This document shows, piece by piece, positions 1 to 7,455 of a stretch of DNA of 32,671 nucleotides. The notes beneath the pieces were generated by a model. That model saw only the letters and a program-made list of their open reading frames with translations. It was not told the origin of the DNA and ran no database searches. Source of the stretch: an uncultured Sphingorhabdus sp. (GTDB lineage: Bacteria; Pseudomonadota; Alphaproteobacteria; Sphingomonadales; Sphingomonadaceae); assembly GCA_937944295.1 (NCBI GenBank), contig CALDZL010000118.1:1-32671 (forward strand), read 5' to 3'. The translations under genes were made by a program, and so were the position numbers. Every line of letters begins with the position of its first letter. The first letter of the stretch is position 1.

Positions 1-73
1 GCGCCCAAGTGGATTCGAACCACTGGCCCCCAGATTAGGAATCTGATGCTCTATCCGACTGAGCTATGGGCGC
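1..73 (-). tRNA. tRNA-Arg (anticodon CCT), 3' end cut by window
   Basis: Read on the minus strand, this folds as a cloverleaf. The 7-bp acceptor stem pairs GCGCCCA (67-73) with TGGGCGC (1-7). The T arm has loop TTCGAAT and stem AGTGG/CCACT. The anticodon stem is TCAGA/TCTGG with one T-G pair, and its 7-base loop TTCCTAA places CCT at positions 34-36, so it decodes AGG. The discriminator base and the CCA end lie outside the window. Confidence 0.95.
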
Positions 74-247
74 ATTATTCAAAACTCCTAGTTTCAAGCG
101 GTTTAGCGGCTAATAAAATTAAATCAAGCCTCCAATCCCAAAAGAACAAAACAGAAATAAGCGGCTCATTGTGGCAGTCAATGGCACAATATTGGCATAG
201 ATATATTATTAAATATGACGCTCAGTAAGAGTTCGCGATTAGAGGTC

Positions 248-799
248 TCAATTTTTCAAATTAGGTGGAATATAGGGTAAAGGCAATGCAGCTATTTCAA
301 TACCTTCCTCTTGCAATTCATTTGCTTCTTTTTGCGAAGCGCTGCCATGAATTTGCCTCTTATCCGTCTCTCCATAATGCATCGAACGCGCTTCTTGGGA
401 AAATTTATTACCAACCCAAACAGACTCTTTAAGCACGGCCTCTTGCACTTTTGCTAGTGTTTTGACAGCCTCTTCTATAGCATTATTATTTGGCATGCTA
501 AGCGGTATATCTGATTTTTCTAGTTGACCTTGTCGTTCAGTCTGTTCAATTTCTTTATATTCTGCAGTGCTCATCTGCGATGAACTGGGATGATGTACCC
601 TTGGTTTTGGAGATGTTATTTTCTTCTGATTAGCTTTAATCCCAACATTAGGCGCCATGATAGATTTTTTAATATCCTCTGAACCACAAATCGGACATCG
701 TAATAATTTACTCTCTTTTTGCGACTCATAATCCTGTGAGGAGGAAAACCATCCCTCAAATATATGATTATGTGTGCAAATAAGATCAAATATAATCAT
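248..799 (-). CDS. DUF1178 family zinc-ribbon protein
   Basis: This 183-residue protein begins MIIFDLICTHNHIFEGWF and has CPICGS at residues 35-40. That is the hallmark N-terminus of the DUF1178 family: a C-x-x-x-H/C pair followed by a CxxC knuckle, then a MAPNV segment. Function is unknown; a small zinc-binding protein is inferred. The reading frame is open upstream to 913, but that extension runs through grxC in another frame. The ATG at 799 is chosen because it lies one base after the grxC stop and the family starts exactly there. It is the last gene of the comF-grxC operon. The middle and C-terminal parts (about residues 55-183) are hydrophilic and low in recognisable motifs. Confidence 0.85.
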   Translation of the reverse strand: MIIFDLICTHNHIFEGWFSSSQDYESQKESKLLRCPICGSEDIKKSIMAPNVGIKANQKKITSPKPRVHHPSSSQMSTAEYKEIEQTERQGQLEKSDIPLSMPNNNAIEEAVKTLAKVQEAVLKESVWVGNKFSQEARSMHYGETDKRQIHGSASQKEANELQEEGIEIAALPLPYIPPNLKN

Positions 800-800
800 C

Positions 801-1058
801 TTAAGCCTGTAGCAGAGGATCCAGCTTACCCGCATTGTCAAGCGCATAAAGATCATCAAAACCACCAATATGTTGGTCGTCGATAAAGATTTGTGGAACG
901 GTGCGTCTGCCATCGGCGCGCGCTATCATTGCCTCTTTTAAAGGACCACCAAGAGTGACGTTATGCTCCGTAAATTCGACGCCTTTTTGTCTTAAGAGTG
1001 ACTTTGCACGATGACAAAATGGGCATGTAAAACTGCTATATATTTCAATGTTAGCCAT
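801..1058 (-). CDS. grxC: Glutaredoxin 3
   Basis: This 85-residue cytosolic dithiol glutaredoxin reduces protein and mixed disulfides with glutathione. The redox site TCPFC has Cys12 and Cys15. The cis-proline motif TVPQIFID and the GGFDDL loop, both part of the glutathione-binding groove, follow. The ATG at 1058 is chosen over an upstream in-frame start at 1139 because a good ribosome site (AAGGAAA) precedes it and the glutaredoxin fold starts at MANIEIY. It sits 56 bases after comF and one base before the DUF1178 gene, so the three are probably co-transcribed. Length and motifs are normal for GrxC. Confidence 0.95.
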   Translation of the reverse strand: MANIEIYSSFTCPFCHRAKSLLRQKGVEFTEHNVTLGGPLKEAMIARADGRRTVPQIFIDDQHIGGFDDLYALDNAGKLDPLLQA

Positions 1059-1114
1059 AATATTTTCCTTTCGATACAGATGGTGGTTAGACAGACTAAA
1101 GTCAATATAGAGGG

Positions 1115-1924
1115 TTATTTTATTACGCGCGTCCAGCAATAAATAATCACTTTTGCGGCGCCAGCAGATTTAAGTGTCTTGACGCAAGCATCCGTGGTGG
1201 CACCGCTTGTATAAACATCATCCACCAATATTATGGTACGCCCTTTAATCTGATTCATATATTTAGGATTAAGAACAAAAGCATTTTTTAATAATCTTTG
1301 GCGGTCTTTTCCATTATTACCTCTTAAAGGGGGTGTCCGCTTTATGCGTTTTAGCAAATCAACAATATGTAATGGCACTTCAGCTACATTGTCTCGTTTT
1401 AATGAAATTATCAATGCATCTGCAATTAATGCTGATTGATTATAAGTGCGTTTCCATAATCTTGTCCAATGGAGCGGTACAGGCACCATCCATATATCAC
1501 CCCCCAATTTATCCAAATCATCATATAGAAACCTCTGCAAATGATCGGCAATTAAATTAGCAATTGAGATACGCCCCGAATATTTAAGTTTTAAAATAAC
1601 TTTGCTATTGATATCATCATATATAAGCGCAGCCCTTATCCCATCATGCAATGGCGGCTTATGAATGCAATAGCCGCATTTCAATTGCTCACTATTTGCT
1701 CCCTCTTCGATAAATTCAAAAGGCCGTGTGCAGCTTATACACCATGGCGGTGTTAGAAATTTAAGTTCATTCCAGCATGATATACAAAAACCACTATGCT
1801 TCATAACATGATCATTTTGATTATGATGCACAATATCACCGCAAGAAGGGCAGCGTGATGGCAATATTGTTGCGATAGACACATTCGCGATATTAGTGAT
1901 TATCTGAGATAGAGAATATTGCAC
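1115..1924 (-). CDS. comF: ComF family protein (double zinc ribbon plus phosphoribosyltransferase fold)
   Basis: This 269-residue protein has four CxxC pairs near the N-terminus (Cys25/28, 47/50, 62/65, 83/86), the double zinc ribbon of ComF proteins. A type-I phosphoribosyltransferase domain follows, with the PRPP-binding motif VDDVYTSGAT at about residues 234-243. The usual RGFNQ motif reads RTYNQS here (about 159-164). Members act in DNA uptake and transformation, probably as helicase partners in the cytosol; their enzymatic substrate is not settled. The start codon is GTG at 1924, which gives the usual spacing to the first CxxC. The gene heads an operon with grxC and DUF1178 and diverges from the methyltransferase across a 41-base spacer. 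Confidence 0.9.
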   Translation of the reverse strand: MQYSLSQIITNIANVSIATILPSRCPSCGDIVHHNQNDHVMKHSGFCISCWNELKFLTPPWCISCTRPFEFIEEGANSEQLKCGYCIHKPPLHDGIRAALIYDDINSKVILKLKYSGRISIANLIADHLQRFLYDDLDKLGGDIWMVPVPLHWTRLWKRTYNQSALIADALIISLKRDNVAEVPLHIVDLLKRIKRTPPLRGNNGKDRQRLLKNAFVLNPKYMNQIKGRTIILVDDVYTSGATTDACVKTLKSAGAAKVIIYCWTRVIK

Positions 1925-1965
1925 ATTATCTTGTCGCGCCTATTTTTTATCGGCACAAGGATTAA

Positions 1966-2811
1966 ATGAGTGAATCAGACCAAACACCGCAAATATTTAA
2001 TATGTCCAAAAGACACGCTAAATTAAAGAGGGCACAGAGCCGTTTAAATGATACTGGCAGAACTAGTTTTATTTGGGATTATATAGCCGCAGAATTTTGC
2101 GAGCGACTATCTGCAATCACGCGGCAATTTCATAATGTCCTTATCACGGGGCCTATGATTCAATATGTAAATGATTTTATTGAAGCGGGTAACAATGCTA
2201 TATCAAAAGATGCCCAAATTATATTGGAAGCGTATCAGAGTGAAGATGCCTTACGATATAAAGCAGAACAATTTGATGCCATCATAACAGGCGGTACGTT
2301 AGACAGCATCAATGATTTGCCTGGGGCTCTTATACAAATGCGCCGTTTCCTAAAACCAGATGGTTTATTATTAGGCAGTATATTTGGTAGCGGTTCACTA
2401 TCTACGCTCAAATCTATCATGATATTTGCCGATGACGATGCTGTGCGCGCGCATATCCATCCACAGATAGATATAAGGACTATGGCTGATTTGCTTGTTC
2501 GTGCAGGGTTTAAATTACCAGTTGCTGATCGGGACAATCTTATCATTCGATATTCGAGTCTATTTGATCTAGTAAGTGACATTAGAGATTTAGGTTTAGG
2601 CAACAGCCTATCAACACATACGGCAATATATAATAAAGCATCATTATATAGAGCATTGGAAAAGTGGACCGAACTGCAAGAAGAAGACGGCAAAGTATCA
2701 GAGCATTGCGCATTAATACATTTTAATGGATGGGCTCCCTCACCCGATCAACCACAACCAGCAAAGCGTGGAAGCGGTAAGATATCTCTTGCAGAAGCAC
2801 TAAAAAAATAG
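1966..2811 (+). CDS. NDUFAF5/BioC-like class I methyltransferase-fold protein, degenerate SAM motif
   Basis: This 281-residue protein has the layout of the alphaproteobacterial BioC/NDUFAF5 family. It has an N-terminal helical segment, a Rossmann-like core with FDAIITGGTL (about 103-112) and NDLPGALIQMRRFLKPDG (116-133), and a C-terminal proline- and lysine-rich tail. Mitochondrial NDUFAF5 modifies an arginine of a complex I subunit, and bacterial relatives often sit beside comF, as here. What is odd is motif I: where the family has a glycine-rich SAM loop, this protein reads VLITGPMIQYV (58-68) and lacks the GxGxG pattern. It could be a pseudo-enzyme or have an altered cofactor pocket. The ATG is preceded by AAGGA. 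Family call is fairly firm; activity is uncertain. Confidence 0.75.
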   Translation: MSESDQTPQIFNMSKRHAKLKRAQSRLNDTGRTSFIWDYIAAEFCERLSAITRQFHNVLITGPMIQYVNDFIEAGNNAISKDAQIILEAYQSEDALRYKAEQFDAIITGGTLDSINDLPGALIQMRRFLKPDGLLLGSIFGSGSLSTLKSIMIFADDDAVRAHIHPQIDIRTMADLLVRAGFKLPVADRDNLIIRYSSLFDLVSDIRDLGLGNSLSTHTAIYNKASLYRALEKWTELQEEDGKVSEHCALIHFNGWAPSPDQPQPAKRGSGKISLAEALKK

Positions 2812-2853
2812 CTCAAGCACAATATTTTTTGATAAAAGAGATGAAAATAAAAA

Positions 2854-3276
2854 TCACTCTCCATCTTGGAGTATTTTTTTCAAATTCTCTACGAGTGGAA
2901 TATCCGCAGGCGGCATTGCAAGTTCAAGAATTGAGTCCAAATCAAACCAATCAAATTTCTGCCCCTCTTTTGCAATAATATCGCCATGCCATTTATCAGC
3001 CATATAAAGCAATAAGAGTAAGCTTTTCTCACCCAGCGGTTCGCTAGCAAAGCATGTCGGCTTTAAGTCTTGTCGAGATATAGAGATGTTCAATTCTTCC
3101 TTTAGCTCTCTTATAATTGCAAACTCTGGTAACTCAGCTTCTTCTACCTTTCCTCCAGGAAACTCCCATAATCCAGCCATAGACTTCCCTAAAGGTCTGG
3201 TTTGCATCAATATTTTTCCATTTTGATCTATGAGAGCAAGAGCTACTACAAATAATAATGTCGGTTTATTTTCCAT
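2854..3276 (-). CDS. mutT: MutT-type Nudix hydrolase (8-oxo-dGTP diphosphatase)
   Basis: This 140-residue Nudix protein carries a full Nudix box at about residues 41-64: G-x5-E-x7-REL-x-EE-x-x-I, with Asn in place of the final Gly. The preceding segment QTRPLGKSMAGLWEFPGG is typical of MutT proteins that hydrolyse oxidised dGTP and prevent A:T to C:G mutations. The ATG at 3276 is preceded by GAGAAG and matches the family start; the frame is open to 3393 but that extension runs into the pilin gene on the other strand. It converges on the methyltransferase gene and diverges from the first Flp gene. Other Nudix substrates cannot be excluded. Confidence 0.88.
   Translation of the reverse strand: MENKPTLLFVVALALIDQNGKILMQTRPLGKSMAGLWEFPGGKVEEAELPEFAIIRELKEELNISISRQDLKPTCFASEPLGEKSLLLLLYMADKWHGDIIAKEGQKFDWFDLDSILELAMPPADIPLVENLKKILQDGE
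2859..2880 (+). terminator. Possible weak intrinsic terminator after the methyltransferase gene
   Basis: A 5-bp hairpin CTCCA-TCT-TGGAG (2859-2871) is followed by seven T at 2874-2880 on the plus strand. It lies inside the last codons of the convergent mutT gene. The stem is short, so this is only a candidate. Confidence 0.25.
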
Positions 3277-3357
3277 TTTCTTCTCGCTCTTAAAGAATTT
3301 GTTAATCCTTTTGTGAAAAACAGTAGTTGTTCGCAATCTAACCAAAGGCAGAAATAA

Positions 3358-3531
3358 ATGTTGAAAAATATAAAAAACATTCTTCGATGCCAAGAGGGTG
3401 CGACGGCTATCGAATATGGTCTTATCATATCATTAATCGTAATTGCAATTTCTGTGTCCGTTTCACAGGTTGCTGATACGACAATTAATATGTGGGACTT
3501 TGTTTCTAATACGGTTGCTAAATCTGGATAA
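3358..3531 (+). CDS. Flp/Fap-type pilin 1 (short, 57 aa)
   Basis: A 57-codon gene encodes a type IVb prepilin. A short leader MLKNIKNILRCQEG is followed by ATAIEYGLI, the Flp prepilin-peptidase site G|xxxxEY, with Glu at +5 and Tyr at +6 of the mature protein. A hydrophobic helix (about residues 21-38) and a short polar tail complete the protein; the mature pilin would be 43 residues. The ATG at 3358 follows AAAGGCAG at good spacing; a TTG is the second codon. Compared with the second pilin it has a Cys in the leader and Ile/Val/Ser instead of Ala in the helix. No tad assembly genes are in the window, so it must rely on a remote tad locus or be a minor subunit. Confidence 0.85.
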   Translation: MLKNIKNILRCQEGATAIEYGLIISLIVIAISVSVSQVADTTINMWDFVSNTVAKSG

Positions 3532-3642
3532 TATTTTTTTAGATATTAACAAATTAGTAGGGATTACAACATATAAGATAGTTCGTCGTTAGATATTTAT
3601 GCGGCATGGGTGTTAAAATTAATTGAACTATGGAGACTTAAA

Positions 3643-3810
3643 ATGAAATTATTTTCAAAAATCATGAAAAACGAAGAAGGCGCAACGGCTATTGAATATG
3701 GTCTAATCGCTGCTCTTATCGCTGTTGCTGCTGTTGCTGCAATGAGCCAAGTTGGTAACACATTGACCAACACCTTCACAAATGTTGATGAAGCTATGAC
3801 ATCTGCTTAA
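3643..3810 (+). CDS. flp: Flp/Fap-type pilin 2 (55 aa, probable major pilin)
   Basis: This 55-residue Flp prepilin has leader MKLFSKIMKNEEG, cleavage before ATAIEYGLI, and an alanine-rich helix AALIAVAAVAAM (about 23-34) typical of major Flp pilins. The mature form would be 42 residues and assemble into thin adhesive type IVb pili in the inner membrane through the Tad machinery. The start at 3643 is chosen because GGAGA (3632-3636) precedes it and the leader length is normal; an upstream in-frame start at 3610 lacks such support. It lies 111 bases after the first pilin and a strong terminator follows at 3841, which suits a highly expressed short transcript. No other tad/cpa gene is in the window. 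Confidence 0.93.
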   Translation: MKLFSKIMKNEEGATAIEYGLIAALIAVAAVAAMSQVGNTLTNTFTNVDEAMTSA

Positions 3811-3840
3811 TATTAAGCATAAGTCAAATGACTTAAAATC

Positions 3841-3871
3841 GGGCAGTGACATTATGTCACTGCCCTTTTTT
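3841..3871 (+). terminator. Rho-independent terminator after the Flp genes
   Basis: A perfect 10-bp stem, GGGCAGTGAC / GTCACTGCCC with loop ATTAT, is followed by six T on the plus strand. It lies 30 bases past the pilin stop. On the minus strand the same hairpin is followed by CGATTTT, so it may also stop transcripts of the M48 gene that ends at 3936. Confidence 0.92.
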
Positions 3872-3935
3872 ATGCTCAATACAGTCTTCGGCGATAATAT
3901 GGATATAATTTAGTGATTATCGACATGGCAGCCTA

Positions 3936-5432
3936 TCAATAGGTCACTATTTTCATTTTTGCGCCTGCCGCTAATGTGCGCGCACTCGCCATTCCATTAA
4001 GCGCCATAAATCTCTCGCGTTTCAGATTATCATATGCCATTCTATTTGAGAGACTATCGATAGTATCGCCTCTTTGAACTGTTACCACTCTGATTTTCCG
4101 TGGTTTAACAGCGGAAGCCTCATTCGCACTAATACGTCTAACGCTCTGATACATGACATCAAATGGACGAGCGCCCACTGGACTGGTTGTCACAAAATGA
4201 AATGCCTGTGATTTAGAAAATTCATAGGCAAAAACAGTAACTTCAATATCACCGTTCTGCCCTTGCACTCTTGCCCTCGATGTAAAGGAAGTGATCCCAT
4301 TGACCGATGTCGTTGTAATATCTCCATAATTTATGGTCTGGTCTTCACCTGCTACTGCCTTAAATGCAGCGTTAATATAGTTAGTTCGATTCCCAGTATA
4401 CGCTAATGTGGTGAAAAATGCTCTTCCCCCGCTCCCATTAATTTGTACCGCGCGTGTACCATTTTGCATGGAATATCCAGAAGGTGCACGAAACTTAAAA
4501 CGCAAATCAGGGTGGATAAAGTCTTGGCCATCGACAATGCCTTGTTTCGGATCATCTCCATAAAGCATACCATCGATATTAGCCAAATGGCGATCTGCTC
4601 TGCGCACATTAGATGCAGCGTAGCTTTGCCCTTCTCTCAATGCACGGCGCACGCGTTTCGCAGGCTCAGGGTGAGTGCTTGCCCATGCAGGTACGGCTTG
4701 CGCTTCGCGTCCAGCCGCCAATGCATCAACATTGGTCGCTAAAGATAAAGATAATAGCATATCGGATAGTGCTGTTGGATCATACCCCGCTTTGCTCAGA
4801 TATTGTACGCCCAAATCATCCGATTCTTCTTCTTGTTTACGCGAATAGCCGAGCGTTAGTAAATTAGCCACTGTGCCAGAATATTGCTGCGCTAATCCGC
4901 CAAATAGACCTGCTAAACCACCATTATCACCCAATAAACCACCCGCTACAGTTCCCAATATCCCCAATAGACCATTGCGCCGCGCTCTGCTCTGGCGTTT
5001 TTTGCTGTGCCGCGCAGCGACATGCCCCACTTCATGGCCCAAAACGCCAGCCATTTCGGCTTCGCTGTTACATAAAGCCGTTAATTGACGCGTGATATAA
5101 ATATATCCCCCCGGAATCGCGAAAGCATTATTCACAGGAGAATTTAATAATGTGACGGTAAAATCTTGCTCTGCATTCCCTAAGCCTGATTGCAGTGCAA
5201 TATTTTTACCAACGCTCACCACATAAGGGGTTTGCGCCGATTCCCATGCCCCGCCAAACTCTTGTAAAATTTGCGGATGAAATTCATCGCCTTGGGCTTT
5301 TTCTTTTGCAGTAATGGCCTGCGGCGCCAAATTGCTATTATCTCTGGTCGCTTCCGCCGAAGTAGCACAACCACTTATCAGCGATATGGCAGCACCACCC
5401 ATAAGTAATTGCGCTAATATATGTCTTTGCAT
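3936..5432 (-). CDS. M48 family metalloprotease lipoprotein with C-terminal LysM-like domain
   Basis: This 498-residue protein starts with a signal peptide ending in lipobox LISGC (Cys22), so a lipid-anchored envelope protein is expected. The M48 zinc motif is LGHEVGHVAARH (His133, Glu134, His137), with a likely third ligand Glu203 in EEESDDLG. A glycine/leucine-rich stretch (about 153-182) separates them. The C-terminus, from about residue 445, looks like a LysM or LysM-like repeat (VVTVQRGDTIDSLSNRM... LAAGAKMKIV), which would bind peptidoglycan. Relatives such as BepA/LoiP take part in outer-membrane protein quality control. It is a single gene with its own upstream spacer (5433-5564) and an AGGA ribosome site. 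Confidence 0.9.
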   Translation of the reverse strand: MQRHILAQLLMGGAAISLISGCATSAEATRDNSNLAPQAITAKEKAQGDEFHPQILQEFGGAWESAQTPYVVSVGKNIALQSGLGNAEQDFTVTLLNSPVNNAFAIPGGYIYITRQLTALCNSEAEMAGVLGHEVGHVAARHSKKRQSRARRNGLLGILGTVAGGLLGDNGGLAGLFGGLAQQYSGTVANLLTLGYSRKQEEESDDLGVQYLSKAGYDPTALSDMLLSLSLATNVDALAAGREAQAVPAWASTHPEPAKRVRRALREGQSYAASNVRRADRHLANIDGMLYGDDPKQGIVDGQDFIHPDLRFKFRAPSGYSMQNGTRAVQINGSGGRAFFTTLAYTGNRTNYINAAFKAVAGEDQTINYGDITTTSVNGITSFTSRARVQGQNGDIEVTVFAYEFSKSQAFHFVTTSPVGARPFDVMYQSVRRISANEASAVKPRKIRVVTVQRGDTIDSLSNRMAYDNLKRERFMALNGMASARTLAAGAKMKIVTY

Positions 5433-5564
5433 GATTAATATTCCTACTTTTTTAGAACCGTAAATATAACGGTATGAACAGCATGTTTACAATTAACCAT
5501 AATGCAAATTAGCGCTATTCAATGTAAAATCTTTATTCAACACGTAAAGTAGAGGATCGAAACA

Positions 5565-6512
5565 TTAAAGCGAACCTAGGGTAAGATATTTTTCCGCCCG
5601 TGATGTTTTTAAATCTCTAGCGCTCATCCCTGATAATGCGTCCAATGCTTCAAAAACCTCTTTCCCAACATTAGCAATAGCAAGCGATTTATTGCGATGC
5701 GCACCGCCAACAGGTTCTTCTACTATCTTATCAATGACACCTAATTTAATCAAATCTTGGGCCGTGACTTTCATCGCTTGTGCGGCATCGGCCGCTTTAT
5801 CTCCTGTACGCCATAATATAGATGCGCAGCCTTCGGGCGATATGACCGAGTACACACTATGTTCCATCATTAACACGCAATTTGCAGCTGCTAGGGCTAC
5901 AGCACCGCCGCTACCACCTTCTCCGACAATACAAGATACCATTGGTACGCCTAGTTCCAAGCATTTTTGCGTAGAACGAGCTATAGCTTCTGCTTGACCG
6001 CGCTCTTCTGCTTGTACACCCGGAAATGCACCTGATGTATCAACTAGGGTTAAAACGGGAAGCTTAAATTTATCTGCTAATTCCATCAAACGTATCGCTT
6101 TGCGATACCCCTCCGGTTTACCCATACCAAAATTATGCTTAATCCTGCTTTCGGTATCATCACCCTTTTCATGACCAATAACAACAAGCCTGCGATCGCC
6201 ACTCCTAGCAAAACCACCAATAATTGCCTGATCATCGGCAAAGGCCCTATCCCCCGCAAGCGGGATAAATTCATCAAACATTATTTCCATAAAATGCTTG
6301 AAATGCGGACGTTCGGGATGTCTTGCTACTTGGGTTTTTTGCCAAGGTGATAGTTTTTTATAGGTGTCGCTGATAAGTTTATCGGCCTTCACCCGCAATT
6401 TCAGCATATCAGGATCAAGATCAACAGGGGATTCATCCGCTGTTTTTTGTAAATCTAATATACGCGATTCTAGCTCTGCTATTGGCTTTTCAAATTCCAA
6501 ATATATAGTCAT
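5565..6512 (-). CDS. accA: Acetyl-CoA carboxylase carboxyltransferase subunit alpha
   Basis: This 315-residue subunit transfers the carboxyl group from carboxybiotin to acetyl-CoA with AccD, giving malonyl-CoA for fatty-acid synthesis. Typical AccA landmarks are present: a helical N-terminus, GDRAFADDQAIIGG (87-100), GMGKPEGYRKAIRLMELA, VDTSGAFPGVQAEERGQ (157-173) and the glycine-rich oxyanion loop in GEGGSGGAVALA. Length is normal. It is the last gene of the operon after xerD, with a 31-base gap. accB, accC and accD are not in the window, as expected since accA is commonly separate. Confidence 0.97.
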   Translation of the reverse strand: MTIYLEFEKPIAELESRILDLQKTADESPVDLDPDMLKLRVKADKLISDTYKKLSPWQKTQVARHPERPHFKHFMEIMFDEFIPLAGDRAFADDQAIIGGFARSGDRRLVVIGHEKGDDTESRIKHNFGMGKPEGYRKAIRLMELADKFKLPVLTLVDTSGAFPGVQAEERGQAEAIARSTQKCLELGVPMVSCIVGEGGSGGAVALAAANCVLMMEHSVYSVISPEGCASILWRTGDKAADAAQAMKVTAQDLIKLGVIDKIVEEPVGGAHRNKSLAIANVGKEVFEALDALSGMSARDLKTSRAEKYLTLGSL

Positions 6513-6543
6513 GATTACCGATTAGAACGCAAATTTGATTTGG

Positions 6544-7455
6544 TCAACGCGGGAGCGTCTGTTTTGTCAGTGGATGACGGCTATTCACCAACTTTATAAG
6601 CTTACTAGCATCAACATGGGTATATATTTCTGTCGTTGATATATCACTGTGCCCCAACATAGTTTGTAATGCTCTAAGATTCGCACCTCCTGCCAGTAAG
6701 TGCGTTGCAAAAGCATGGCGCAAGACATGCGGACTAAGTTTAGCAGGTTCTAATCCAGCATCTAATGCCAATTTTTTAATGATCTGATAAAGCCTAATAC
6801 GGCTTATATGCCCCTGTATTCCACTTTTGCTGGTTGGAAATAAATATAGGGATTTATCACTAATACAAGCACGCCACCTTACAACGGCGTGACGCGCTCT
6901 GTCAGAGATAGGCACCAATCGCTCTTTATCGCCTTTGCCTTTTAATATGATGTAAGGTTTATCAACTAATACAGCATTATAAGGAATAGAGGCCAATTCA
7001 CTGGCCCGCAAACCAGAACCATAGAGCAGTTCGAGCAGAGCGGCCAAACGATAATCGTTGCGATGCACATTGTTTGCATTTATCTTATGTTCAACATATT
7101 CAAAAAGCTGGTCAACTTCAGCTAGGCTTAATATTTTCGGTAAGGCACGTTTTTTTTGTGGTTTTGGCAATGTGGAAGAAGGATTATCTAAGCGTATTGA
7201 TTCTTCTTCCAAAAATTCAAAAAATTGCCGTAGAGCAGAGGATTTACGGGCTACGCTATTATCTCCTAGATCGCGCCAATGGTGTGACAAAGTTGATAAT
7301 TTCTCTGCTTTAGAAAAAGCTAGTTTTTGATTCAGAAAATCGGATGCATCCTGCAAATCATTTTGATAGGCGCTGATGGTATTGGCCGCCAAACCGCGCT
7401 CAGCCGATAACATTTCCAAAAAAATATCTATTAATTCAGAATCGCTGTGATTCAT
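6544..7455 (-). CDS. xerD: Site-specific tyrosine recombinase XerD
   Basis: This 303-residue integrase-family protein acts with XerC at dif to resolve chromosome dimers. The N-terminal SAM-like DNA-binding domain spans about 1-90 and the catalytic domain 105-295. All catalytic residues are present: Arg150 (GSGLRASEL), the beta-hairpin Lys174 (KGKGDKERLVP), His243 and Arg246 (SPHVLRHAF), His269 (LGHSD) and nucleophile Tyr278 (TEIYTHV). Its ATG directly abuts the stop codon of the upstream secreted protein with no gap, so it is probably translated as part of that operon. Housekeeping neighbours and normal length argue against a mobile-element integrase. Confidence 0.92.
   Translation of the reverse strand: MNHSDSELIDIFLEMLSAERGLAANTISAYQNDLQDASDFLNQKLAFSKAEKLSTLSHHWRDLGDNSVARKSSALRQFFEFLEEESIRLDNPSSTLPKPQKKRALPKILSLAEVDQLFEYVEHKINANNVHRNDYRLAALLELLYGSGLRASELASIPYNAVLVDKPYIILKGKGDKERLVPISDRARHAVVRWRACISDKSLYLFPTSKSGIQGHISRIRLYQIIKKLALDAGLEPAKLSPHVLRHAFATHLLAGGANLRALQTMLGHSDISTTEIYTHVDASKLIKLVNSRHPLTKQTLPR

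Noticed and set aside
46-228. A 60-codon plus-strand open frame at the left end
   Set aside because: It begins inside the tRNA-Arg gene on the other strand and has no protein-like motif or ribosome site.
799-913. Upstream extension of the DUF1178 reading frame
   Set aside because: It lies within grxC in another frame, and the family start motif begins at 799.
6544-7455. Tyrosine recombinase as sign of an integrated mobile element
   Set aside because: It is XerD by length, motifs and housekeeping neighbours; no attachment repeats or cargo genes are seen.
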